Of a DNA stretch of 13,250 nucleotides, positions 1-6,669 are shown one piece after another. The notes under the pieces were generated by a model. The model ran no database searches. It saw only the letters and a list, made by a program, of their open reading frames with translations, and was not told where the DNA came from. Every line of letters starts with the position of its first letter. Positions within the stretch are counted from its first letter, which is position 1. A program made the translations under genes and the position numbers. The stretch is from JANWXR01 sp033577755. GTDB taxonomy: Bacteria > Chloroflexota > Anaerolineae > Anaerolineales > UBA6663. The stretch is taken from the NCBI GenBank assembly GCA_033577755.1, contig JAVQXV010000083.1:1-13250 (forward strand), given 5' to 3'.

Positions 1-248
1 CAGGCTGGGCCGAGAACACCATGGGCAACCTGGCCTCGGCCATCCTGCCCGGCTCAATGGGCGTGCCTGGCAAAGGCGGCTTCGTCAACCTAAGTGGCGC
101 GGATAAAGTCACCGGCGACATCTTCAAAGCGTTGGCCGAGTCCTCCGGCACGAGCGGTGGCGGGCGCAGTAGCGGAGGCGGGCGTTCGTGTGCTTGCGCC
201 TGCGCCGGCTGCGCGTGTGCGTGTGCGTGTGCGGGAGGAGGGCGATGA
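1..248 (+). CDS. C-terminal fragment of an unrecognised protein with a Cys-Ala repeat tail
   Basis: The gene enters from the left edge and its reading frame (codons from base 3) is open until TGA at 246-248. About 81 residues are visible. The first 50 or so form an ordinary globular-looking sequence rich in Gly, Ala and Leu (GWAENTMGNLASAILPG). A Gly/Ser/Arg linker with two GGGRS units follows. The tail is an alternating Cys-Ala run with seven cysteines, interrupted once by Gly, and it ends in GGGR. Alternating Cys would fall on one face of a beta-strand, which would suit metal binding or disulfide chemistry, but that is inference. The Met at base 21 is internal, because the frame continues upstream of it. 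I do not recognise the family. The gene converges on the polyprenyl synthase gene, 88 nt away, with no convincing terminator between them. Confidence 0.75.
   Translation, partial: GWAENTMGNLASAILPGSMGVPGKGGFVNLSGADKVTGDIFKALAESSGTSGGGRSSGGGRSCACACAGCACACACAGGGR
210..233 (+). repeat. Hexanucleotide repeat (TGTGCG)4 coding for Cys-Ala
   Basis: Four consecutive 6-bp units, the first with one change (TGCGCG), encode Cys-Ala dipeptides in the tail of the partial gene. Because the unit is 6 bp, slippage changes the number of Cys-Ala pairs without breaking the frame. Confidence 0.7.
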
Positions 249-336
249 GCGTACTCTAAAAGTGAATCCCGTAGGCCGACTCCGGCGAGGAAGCGCTTTT
301 ACTTCAGAAGACGTACCGTACCCCTGTGTCGCCCAC

Positions 337-1338
337 TTATGCGTCACGCTCTGTGAGGACTTCAACTAAATCATGCAAGGCTTTGCGATGTTCGTTGTCG
401 GGGATGGCCGCCAGTGCGGCCTGAGCACGGCGCGCGTAGGCCCGCGCTTCGTCTCGCGCTGCTTCGATCGCGCCTGAGTTGCGTATTGTCTCGACAACAT
501 GCTCAATGAGGGCTGCCTCACCGGCGTGGCCGTTGAGCAGCTGAGTCAGGTTGGGGTCATCCGGGTTCCGGTCGAGGTAGCACAATACCGGCAGGGTGAT
601 CAGTCCCTGGCGCAAGTCGCTGCCGGCCGGTTTGCCCAGATGGCTCTCATCCGAAGTAAAGTCCAAAATGTCATCCACAATCTGAAAGGCCATGCCGGCC
701 TCTTCCCCATAGCGACGCATGGCAGCAATCTGGTTTGCTTCGGCCTCGGCCAGCAGGGCAGGGGCCTCTGCCGCGACGGCGAAGAGCGAAGCCGTCTTGC
801 CGTAAATGCGCCGGAAGTAGTTTTCGCGCGAGGCGACGCCGCGGCCTAGGAAAAGTTGCGTCAACTCGCCGTTGACGATGGTCATCAGCGTCCGAGCGAA
901 GGCTTTCATCACCGGTACGCTCTCGGCCTCGGCGGCCAGTTCGGCAGCGCGGGCGAACAGAAAGTCTCCGGCCAGTACGGTCGCCGCCGGCGTCCATTGC
1001 GCGTTGAGCGTCGGGAGGCCGCGGCGCAGCAGCGAGCCGTCTACCAGATCATCGTGCACCAGGGAGGCCGTGTGCAGCATCTCGATGGCGCCTGCCAGGG
1101 CAATGGAACGTTCTCGCGGAGCGCTAAAGAGGCGCGCTGCCAGCAACGTCATGGCCGGCCGAACGCGCTTGCCGCCGGCAGCCAGCAGATGATCTATCGC
1201 GTAAGTCAGAGACGCATGCTGCTCCATCGTCACCGCCTTCATGCGCGCTTCGACGGCGCGTAAATCGGGTTGGACCGGCGCCAAGATGTCCGTCAGCGTT
1301 CGGGCTTGCAGGTGAGGCGATGTCGTCTTTGTCAGCAT
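337..1338 (-). CDS. Long-chain polyprenyl diphosphate synthase
   Basis: A 333-residue trans-prenyltransferase of the FPP/GGPP synthase fold. It condenses isopentenyl diphosphate onto an allylic primer to make the prenyl chain of quinones or related lipids. The sequence shows GGKRVRP (residues 56-62), the first Asp-rich motif DDLVD (96-100) followed by GSLLRRG, and the second Asp-rich motif DDILD (222-226). Both motifs bind the Mg-diphosphate. The fifth residue before the first motif is Ala (91), a small residue that in this family allows long products, so octaprenyl-like length is more likely than FPP; the exact chain length cannot be read. The ATG at 1338 was chosen over an upstream Met because a GGGAG ribosome site lies 7 nt before it and the longer start would run into tatD. 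It is the last gene of the operon, 13 nt after the TatD gene. Confidence 0.93.
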   Translation of the reverse strand: MLTKTTSPHLQARTLTDILAPVQPDLRAVEARMKAVTMEQHASLTYAIDHLLAAGGKRVRPAMTLLAARLFSAPRERSIALAGAIEMLHTASLVHDDLVDGSLLRRGLPTLNAQWTPAATVLAGDFLFARAAELAAEAESVPVMKAFARTLMTIVNGELTQLFLGRGVASRENYFRRIYGKTASLFAVAAEAPALLAEAEANQIAAMRRYGEEAGMAFQIVDDILDFTSDESHLGKPAGSDLRQGLITLPVLCYLDRNPDDPNLTQLLNGHAGEAALIEHVVETIRNSGAIEAARDEARAYARRAQAALAAIPDNEHRKALHDLVEVLTERDA

Positions 1339-1351
1339 ACGATGCTCCCGA

Positions 1352-2128
1352 TTACCACCGGAATAAGCGCGCCGCGTTTTGCGTGGTGGCGACGGCAATC
1401 GTTTCAAAAGAGCTGTTGCGGATTACGGCCAGCTGCGCTACCACATCTCTGACGTAGGCCGGCTCATTGCGTTGTCCGCGTCGCGATTGCGGTGTGAGGT
1501 ACGGCGCGTCGGTCTCGACCAGAATCTGTTCAAGGGGCGCGCCGGCGAACACCGCCCGAAGCGCCTCATTTTTTTTATAGGTGATCGGGCCATCCACGCC
1601 CAGAAAGAAACCCAAGTTTACGGCCTCTTCTGCCAGCGGGCGGCCACCGGAGAAAGCATGTAGCACACAGCCTGCCGCCGGGCGCAGGTCGCGCAGGACG
1701 GCCAAGACTTCTTCATGCGCGTCCCGGTCATGAACGATCACGGGTTTGCCTAGGTCATTCGCCAGTTTGAGCTGAGCGCGAAAGACGGCCTCCTGTTCCG
1801 CTCGTGATAATTTTCTCCAATACAAGTCTATCCCAATCTCCCCGATTCCGACAACTTTTGGATGCTTAGCCAGGGAACGAATTTCGGCCAGAGCGGCGGG
1901 AGTGGCCTCGGCGGCAGAATTAGGATGAAGGCCAACGGCGGCGTATACCACCGGGTGCTGCTCGGCCAGAGACACGGCGCGGCGACATGTGGCCAGGTCA
2001 ACGCCTGGGATCAAGATGCGCCCGACGCCGGCCGCCAGCGCTCGCTCAATTACCTGTTCACGATCGGTGTCAAACTCCGGAAAGTCCAGGTGGCAATGGG
2101 TGTCAACCAGCAGGAAAGAAAAATCCAC
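1352..2128 (-). CDS. TatD-family metal-dependent hydrolase (DNase)
   Basis: A 258-residue TIM-barrel hydrolase of the TatD/YcfH family, the usual length. Members are Mg-dependent deoxyribonucleases with 3'-5' exonuclease activity linked to DNA repair. All expected metal ligands are visible: the HxH in DTHCHLD (His11, His13), Glu97 in GEIGID, His133 in VIVHDRDA, His157 in HAFSGG and Asp207 in VETDAPYL. The start is GTG at 2128, preceded by a strong GGGGAGG site. A 6-bp inverted repeat, CACAGA with an 8-nt loop (2145-2164), sits just upstream in the leader; its role is unknown. The gene lies 81 nt after the hexomutase and 13 nt before the prenyl synthase, so it is probably co-transcribed. The true substrate (DNA, tRNA or another) cannot be read from the sequence. 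Confidence 0.93.
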   Translation of the reverse strand: MDFSFLLVDTHCHLDFPEFDTDREQVIERALAAGVGRILIPGVDLATCRRAVSLAEQHPVVYAAVGLHPNSAAEATPAALAEIRSLAKHPKVVGIGEIGIDLYWRKLSRAEQEAVFRAQLKLANDLGKPVIVHDRDAHEEVLAVLRDLRPAAGCVLHAFSGGRPLAEEAVNLGFFLGVDGPITYKKNEALRAVFAGAPLEQILVETDAPYLTPQSRRGQRNEPAYVRDVVAQLAVIRNSSFETIAVATTQNAARLFRW

Positions 2129-2209
2129 AGTGCCTCCCCGACTCCACAGATTGCCGCTTCTGTGAAATCCGTGCGACCTGTAAATGGGCGGGCGCAGGAG
2201 AACGCCGGG

Positions 2210-3643
2210 CTACTTTAGGCCGGCGAGCCGTAAGCCGTCTTCCAGCACCGGCTTAACACGCGCCGGATCGAGCACTTCGCAGTACACGCGGATGATCGGT
2301 TCGGTGCCGGAGAAGCGAATCAGGCACCAGCCCGCGCCGTCGGTGAAGATAAACTTGAAACCGTCGGTCGTGTCAATGCGCTCAACCGTCAGGCCGCCGA
2401 GTGAGATGCCCGGCTTCGCAGCGGCGACCTTCTGACGAACGCTCTCACGCTGTTCGGTAGGGAAGACCGTATCCACCCGGTCGTAGTAGTGTGCGCCGAC
2501 TTTCTCGTAAAGTGACTGAAGCAATTGGGAGGGCTTCTTGCCGGTTTTGACCATGAAGTCGAGGAAGAGCAAGTTGCCGAGGATGCCATCGCGCTCCGGC
2601 ACATTGCCCCTAAAGGCGTAACCGCCGCTCTCTTCGCCGCCGATCATCGCCCCGGTCTCTATCATTTTAGGTGCGACGTACTTGAAGCCGACGCCTGTCT
2701 CGTACACCGGCACGTTGTAGAGCTTACCGAGCTTCTCAAGCATCGCGCCGGCGCTGAGGGTTTTGACGATCGGCCCGCGCTGGCCGCGCACCTCAAGCAG
2801 ATAATAGGCAAGCAGGGCAAAGACCTGCAATTGATTGAGGAAGCGGCCGTTTTCATCGCCGATACCCATGCGGTCGGCGTCACCGTCGGTGATGAGCAGC
2901 ACATCGGCGCCGCGCTCCACTGTGGTGCGCAGGCCCACGTCCACGTTGGGCGGGATCGGCTCCGGGCGGCGCATCTCCGGGAAGGACGGGTTGCGCGTGG
3001 CGTGTATCTCTTCAACGACTGTCTTGCCACCGGCAAGCAGGCGCGGGAACCAGCCGCCGCCGTTGCCCCACATCGCATCCACCAGCACCTTCAGCCCGGC
3101 GGCCTTGATGGCCTCCAGGTCTACCAGCTTCTTCAGATTCTCAATGTACGCCACAGAGGCGTCGAACTTGCAGATGAGGCCTTGCGCTTCAGCGGCAGAA
3201 AAGGGTATCGTCCGAACACCTTCGGAGCCGGGGATGCAGGCTTCGATTTCGACCAGGCCGGCGGGGTCAATCGCCCCCCCGTTCGGGTCGCGCACCTTGA
3301 AGCCGTTGTCGGTGGGAGGGTTGTGCGAGGCGGTGATATTGATGGCACCGACGGCTTTCTTGTCCACTACGGCGTAGGCGATGGCAGGCGTGGGCGTCGG
3401 GCCATCGGTGAGCCAGACTTTGAGGCCGTTGGCCGCCAGCACTTCTGCCGCCGCCGTCGCAAAGTGTTCCGAAGCAAAGCGTTTGTCGTAGCCAATGACC
3501 ACGTCGCGCCCGGCCCAGCCTTTGTTGAGCAGGTAGGCGGCGAAGCCCTGCGCACAGCGGCGCACATTGGCGAAGGTGTAATCCTCGGCAATCATGCCGC
3601 GCCAGCCATCCGTGCCGAACTTGATGGTGATTTCTTGCATCAT
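2210..3643 (-). CDS. Alpha-D-phosphohexomutase (phosphoglucomutase/phosphomannomutase family)
   Basis: A 477-residue enzyme that interconverts hexose-6-phosphate and hexose-1-phosphate. The four family signatures appear in order: FGTDGWRG at residues 9-16; the phosphoserine loop TASHNP with Ser106; the metal loop TDGDADR (252-258) with Asp253, 255 and 257; the sugar-selecting loop GGEESGGY (335-342); and the phosphate-binding loop RFSGTEP (443-449). GEES-type loops are commoner in glucose-type enzymes than the GEMSG loop of PMM/PGM, but the adjacent gmd and rmd would suit a mannose role, so specificity stays open. Translation starts at the ATG at 3643, which overlaps the stop of the MNT-HEPN gene as ATGA (a second Met follows immediately), implying coupled translation. 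A longer open frame to 3946 is rejected because it would lie inside the upstream gene. Confidence 0.93.
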   Translation of the reverse strand: MMQEITIKFGTDGWRGMIAEDYTFANVRRCAQGFAAYLLNKGWAGRDVVIGYDKRFASEHFATAAAEVLAANGLKVWLTDGPTPTPAIAYAVVDKKAVGAINITASHNPPTDNGFKVRDPNGGAIDPAGLVEIEACIPGSEGVRTIPFSAAEAQGLICKFDASVAYIENLKKLVDLEAIKAAGLKVLVDAMWGNGGGWFPRLLAGGKTVVEEIHATRNPSFPEMRRPEPIPPNVDVGLRTTVERGADVLLITDGDADRMGIGDENGRFLNQLQVFALLAYYLLEVRGQRGPIVKTLSAGAMLEKLGKLYNVPVYETGVGFKYVAPKMIETGAMIGGEESGGYAFRGNVPERDGILGNLLFLDFMVKTGKKPSQLLQSLYEKVGAHYYDRVDTVFPTEQRESVRQKVAAAKPGISLGGLTVERIDTTDGFKFIFTDGAGWCLIRFSGTEPIIRVYCEVLDPARVKPVLEDGLRLAGLK

Positions 3644-4437
3644 GTTTGTTCTTCTGCCTCGGAGAGTTGTGAGAGTTTGTTTTGGAGAAAGTCCAACATG
3701 TCCCGCGCCAGGTCGAGGACGGGCTGGGCGTCGGCGGCAGTCATCGCCTTGACGGTTGTGTCGTAGAGCGCCAGGCGACGCACTTCGAGGTGCTGGCGCA
3801 GCAGTTGGCCCCAGGCAGCCGGCGCTTCGCCGGTCAGGATGTATTCGCGCCCGAAGATTTGCATCGGTCCGCCGTGTGTTGAGGGGAGGTCCACGCCCTC
3901 CTTGAGCAACAGCAGCGCCTTGGCAGCCAGCTCGGCTGCCGTGCAAGCGCCGACGATGGCAAGTTCGAACGCGCCGGCGCGCATCACGGTTTGCGATTGT
4001 AACCAGTGATGGTTGGCCTTCTCGAACAGGTTCCAGGCCTCGCGGCGGCGGATTTCAGTCTCAGGCATGCCATAGATCTCCCGTCCGCGCTTGAGCGCGT
4101 TGTAGACGACATACGACCTCGGTTGAACCAGGTCGCCGAGGGGATAAAGAAGATGCTCCAGGCTTTCGGCCCAGGCCAGGGTCGTTTCCCAGGCCGCGCT
4201 GCTTGCCGGCCCGGCCAGCGCCCGGCGTGGCGCATCGGCAAAGACCATCACGTCCACATCGCTGCCTGGATGCGCCTCGCCGCGGGCGACGCTGCCAAAC
4301 AGGATCACTCGCATGACTCGCTCGCCCAGCGGCCCGTTCAGCAACCGCGCGGTGAAATCGGCGGCGGCATTGAGTTTTGGGTCATCTTCGGCGCCCAGAC
4401 GACGCGCAAACTCTTCATAGCTATACTTCGCGCCCAT
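3640..4437 (-). CDS. Fused minimal nucleotidyltransferase-HEPN domain protein
   Basis: A 265-residue two-domain protein. The N-terminal part carries the polymerase-beta-type nucleotidyltransferase signature GSVARG...SDVDV, with Gly48-Ser49 and metal ligands Asp60 and Asp62; Asp102 (LGDLVQP) is a possible third acid. Residues about 130-253 look like a HEPN helical bundle (FEKANHHWLQSQ, a central AAELAAKALLLLKEG helix, then STHGG). The usual HEPN ribonuclease motif R-x4-6-H is not evident; the corresponding place reads RRLALYDTT. The HEPN part may therefore bind substrate, as in kanamycin-nucleotidyltransferase-like proteins, rather than cut RNA. Separate MNT and HEPN genes form toxin-antitoxin pairs; here they are one chain. 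The gene overlaps the end of gmd by 17 nt and its stop overlaps the hexomutase start. The ribosome site is weak (GAGG, 9 nt before ATG). The modified target is unknown. Confidence 0.85.
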   Translation of the reverse strand: MGAKYSYEEFARRLGAEDDPKLNAAADFTARLLNGPLGERVMRVILFGSVARGEAHPGSDVDVMVFADAPRRALAGPASSAAWETTLAWAESLEHLLYPLGDLVQPRSYVVYNALKRGREIYGMPETEIRRREAWNLFEKANHHWLQSQTVMRAGAFELAIVGACTAAELAAKALLLLKEGVDLPSTHGGPMQIFGREYILTGEAPAAWGQLLRQHLEVRRLALYDTTVKAMTAADAQPVLDLARDMLDFLQNKLSQLSEAEEQT

Positions 4438-5392
4438 TCTTCAAGGCCTCGAGGTCGGCATCCACCATCATGCGCACCAGCTCTTCAAAGGTTACGCTCG
4501 GTTCCCAGCCCAGCACGCGACCGGCCTTCTCCGCATTGCCGACCAGTAAGTCTACCTCCGCCGGCCGGAAGAACTTCTGGTCAACAACAACGTAGTCTTC
4601 ATAGTTCAGGCCGACGTAGGAGAAGGCCACCTGACACAGTTCGCGCACCGAGTGCGTCTCGCCGGTCGCGATCACGTAATCGTCGGGCTTCGGCTGCTGA
4701 AGCATCAACCACATCGCGCGCACATAATCGCCGGCATATCCCCAGTCGCGTTTAGCTTCCAGGTTGCCGAGTCTCAGCTCTTTCGCCAGGCCAAGCTTGA
4801 TTTTGGCCACGCCGTGCGTCACCTTGTGAGTGACGAACTCCAGGCCGCGCCGGGGCGACTCGTGGTTGAACAGGATGCCTGAGCAGGCGAACATACCGTA
4901 GCTTTCGCGGTAGTTAACTGTGATCCAGTGGCCGTACACTTTGGCCACGCCATACGGGCTACGCGGGTAGAAAGGCGTTCGCTCAGTCTGTGGCACTTCG
5001 ACCACTTTGCCGAACATCTCGCTGCTGGAAGCCTGATAGAACTTGATTTTGGGATTGACCTGACGGATAGCTTCCAGCATGCGCGTGACGCCCAGCGCCG
5101 TGAACTCGCCGGTGAGCACGGGTTGTTTCCAGGAAGTGGGCACAAAGGACTGGGCAGCCAGGTTGTAGACCTCATCCGGCTCGAACTCTCTGATCACATC
5201 CGTCAACGAAGTCTGATCGAGCAGGTCTCCCTGCACGATTTCAATATCGTTCTGGATGTGGCGGATGCGGTCGAAGTTGATGGTGCTGGTGCGGCGCACC
5301 ATGCCGACGACGCGATAGCCTTTCTCAAGCAGAAATTCTGCCAAATAGGAACCGTCCTGTCCGGTGATGCCGGTGATGAGTGCAGTGGGCAC
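4421..5392 (-). CDS. gmd: GDP-mannose 4,6-dehydratase
   Basis: A 323-residue extended short-chain dehydrogenase/reductase that converts GDP-D-mannose to GDP-4-dehydro-6-deoxy-D-mannose with bound NADP(H). Seen in the sequence: the nucleotide-binding GITGQDGSYLAE (residues 8-19), the Gmd-typical RRTSTINF (33-40), the catalytic set Ser123 and Glu125 in SSSEMFG with Tyr147 and Lys151 in SPYGVAK, and FNHESPRRG (175-183). The last is characteristic of Gmd among the SDR dehydratases. It is the shorter form of the family; the E. coli enzyme is about 50 residues longer. The start is GTG at 5392, with an AAGGAA site about 8 nt upstream. It lies 18 nt after rmd, and the pair makes a complete GDP-D-rhamnose module. 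Its 3' end overlaps the MNT-HEPN gene by 17 nt. Confidence 0.95.
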   Translation of the reverse strand: MPTALITGITGQDGSYLAEFLLEKGYRVVGMVRRTSTINFDRIRHIQNDIEIVQGDLLDQTSLTDVIREFEPDEVYNLAAQSFVPTSWKQPVLTGEFTALGVTRMLEAIRQVNPKIKFYQASSSEMFGKVVEVPQTERTPFYPRSPYGVAKVYGHWITVNYRESYGMFACSGILFNHESPRRGLEFVTHKVTHGVAKIKLGLAKELRLGNLEAKRDWGYAGDYVRAMWLMLQQPKPDDYVIATGETHSVRELCQVAFSYVGLNYEDYVVVDQKFFRPAEVDLLVGNAEKAGRVLGWEPSVTFEELVRMMVDADLEALKNGREV

Positions 5393-5410
5393 GTCCGTAT
5401 TCCTTTCCGT

Positions 5411-6397
5411 TCAGGCAAGGCGCACCTGCTGCCGTTCGTAGTCGAGCAGGTCGCTCAAGGATTGTTCAAAGGTCAAGCGCGGCGTCCAGCCGGTACGCGC
5501 GCGGAACTTGCTGGCGTCGCAGACCACATCCGGTATATCCACCGGGCGCAGCCGCGCCGGGTCTATCTCTACCCGAATCGGACAAGTGGCACGACTCAGC
5601 AAAAAATCAAGCAGTTCACGAATGCTGCGCGAGCGGCCGGAGCCGATATTGTATACATCACCCGGTTCGCCATATTCAAGCGCCAGCACATAGGCGCGCA
5701 CCATGTCGCGCACATCGGTGAAGTCGCGACGTGCTGCCAGGTTGCCGACATACACAACCGGCGGTTGCCGCCCGGCCTCGATGGCGGCGATCTGTGAGGC
5801 AAAAGCAGCAGCGACGAAGCGGTTGCTCTGGCGTGGCCCGATGTGGTTGAAGGGGCGCACACGCACCACCGGCAGCTGCCGGCTGAGAAAGTATTGCTGC
5901 CCCATCAGGTCTTGGGCCACTTTGCTGACGCCGTACGGACTATCGGGGCGAAAGGGCTGCGTCTCCCGGATGGGCAAGTCGGAGGCATCCACCCGGCCGT
6001 ACTCTTCCATCGAGCCGAGCGTTAGGATGCGCGGCCTCAGCCCTTCGGCCAGCACTGCTTCGAACAGGTTGAGCTGCGTACGCAGATTGACTTCGTAGGT
6101 CTCCCACGGACGCGCCCAACTCTCGCCGACGGTGGCCTGACCCGCCAGATGATAGATGCGATCCGGTTGCACCTGCGCAATAACGGCGCGCGTCGCTTCG
6201 GCATCGAGCAAATCGGCGTGGAGCATCATCAAGCCGGCGGGCGCAGCGCTGCGTCGCGTCAGGCTGCGTTCACAGCCCCAAACGCGGACTCGATCTCCGA
6301 ATTCGCTTAAGAGATATTCAACAAGATGACTGCCGGCAAAGCCGCCGCTGCCTGTAACGAGAATTTTGAGGGGAGTATGAGGAAGGGTCATCATCAT
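5411..6397 (-). CDS. rmd: GDP-4-dehydro-6-deoxy-D-mannose reductase (GDP-D-rhamnose synthesis)
   Basis: A 328-residue extended SDR that reduces the keto group of the Gmd product, giving GDP-D-rhamnose for surface polysaccharide or glycan. Visible motifs are the Rossmann loop TGSGGFAGSHLVEYLL (15-30), SMEEYG (129-134), the active-site Tyr155 and Lys159 in SPYGVSK, and RPFNHIGPRQ (181-190) followed by FASQIAAIEAG. Near the middle it has VGNLAARRDFTDVRDMVRAY, the pattern I associate with Rmd rather than with epimerases. Three Met codons occur in a row at 6397, 6394 and 6391, and no ribosome site can separate them. The frame stays open upstream to 6838, but that extension crosses the divergent promoter and is not coding. 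The closest alternatives are a GDP-mannose dehydratase-like SDR or GDP-fucose synthase. First gene of the operon. Confidence 0.9.
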   Translation of the reverse strand: MMMTLPHTPLKILVTGSGGFAGSHLVEYLLSEFGDRVRVWGCERSLTRRSAAPAGLMMLHADLLDAEATRAVIAQVQPDRIYHLAGQATVGESWARPWETYEVNLRTQLNLFEAVLAEGLRPRILTLGSMEEYGRVDASDLPIRETQPFRPDSPYGVSKVAQDLMGQQYFLSRQLPVVRVRPFNHIGPRQSNRFVAAAFASQIAAIEAGRQPPVVYVGNLAARRDFTDVRDMVRAYVLALEYGEPGDVYNIGSGRSRSIRELLDFLLSRATCPIRVEIDPARLRPVDIPDVVCDASKFRARTGWTPRLTFEQSLSDLLDYERQQVRLA

Positions 6398-6405
6398 CCG
6401 GCGCG

Positions 6406-6411
6406 CATTAT
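6406..6411 (-). promoter_or_regulatory. Putative -10 box of the rmd-gmd operon
   Basis: A perfect TATAAT on the minus strand ends 8 nt before the first rmd ATG. No good -35 hexamer is found at 16-18 nt upstream (the 17-nt position reads CAGAGC). If the box is used, transcription would start about at the start codon, giving a leaderless or nearly leaderless mRNA, which would fit the absence of a ribosome-binding site. Confidence 0.45.
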
Positions 6412-6498
6412 ACCGTGAGGCGTTTGCTGCTCTGCGATGGTGGATGTTCACTCGCTTTGTCGCATTTACGATGTGAGTGTGCTGAAATAACGCAATAC

Positions 6499-6552
6499 GG
6501 AGAACGTAGAGACCGCAGAGTTCTTCAGGATTATTTCTCCGCGTACTCTGCG
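6499..6552. repeat. Degenerate intergenic inverted repeat (CGCAGAG / CTCTGCG)
   Basis: CGCAGAG at 6514-6520 and CTCTGCG at 6546-6552 are perfect 7-bp inverted arms separated by 25 nt. GGAGA (6499-6503) and TCTCC (6536-6540) form a second, overlapping pair of arms. Text of the form GCGTACTCTGCG followed by CGGCGGTGAAA resembles intergenic repeat remnants seen in many environmental genomes; I know this from general recollection and have not searched for it. It lies in the 272-nt divergent region between rmd and the S1 gene. Confidence 0.4.
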
Positions 6553-6607
6553 ACCCGGCGGTGAAACATCCTTTTTGCATTTGCAGTGGACGCCGTGGAA
6601 GTTGTTT

Positions 6608-6636
6608 TTGACAGTCCCTCCTCGCACAGTTATAAT
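6608..6636 (+). promoter_or_regulatory. Consensus sigma70-type promoter of the S1-domain gene
   Basis: TTGACA at 6608-6613 and TATAAT at 6631-6636 are both perfect matches to the housekeeping consensus, with an ideal 17-nt spacer. The predicted transcription start near 6643 leaves a leader of about 27 nt, containing GGAGG at 6657-6661, before the GTG at 6670. Confidence 0.85.
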
Positions 6637-6656
6637 CCCCGCGCCCAGATTTCAGC

Positions 6657-6661
6657 GGAGG
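6657..6661 (+). promoter_or_regulatory. Ribosome binding site that fixes the S1 gene start
   Basis: GGAGG lies 8 nt before GTG at 6670. It decides the start, because the upstream in-frame Met codon at 6586 lies before the promoter and cannot be on the transcript. Confidence 0.8.
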
Positions 6662-6669
6662 AAAATTCA

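Noticed and set aside
271..300. Terminator between the Cys-Ala gene and the prenyl synthase
   Set aside because: Only a 4-bp stem (GCCG/CGGC, 275-286) can form, and no T-run follows directly on either strand.
2525..3766. 413-codon plus-strand open frame antisense to the hexomutase
   Set aside because: Same reason: all hexomutase signatures are on the minus strand, and the antisense product has no recognisable motif.
6586..6669. Upstream Met start for the S1 gene
   Set aside because: It lies before the -35 box of the promoter, so it would not be transcribed; GTG at 6670 has the ribosome site.
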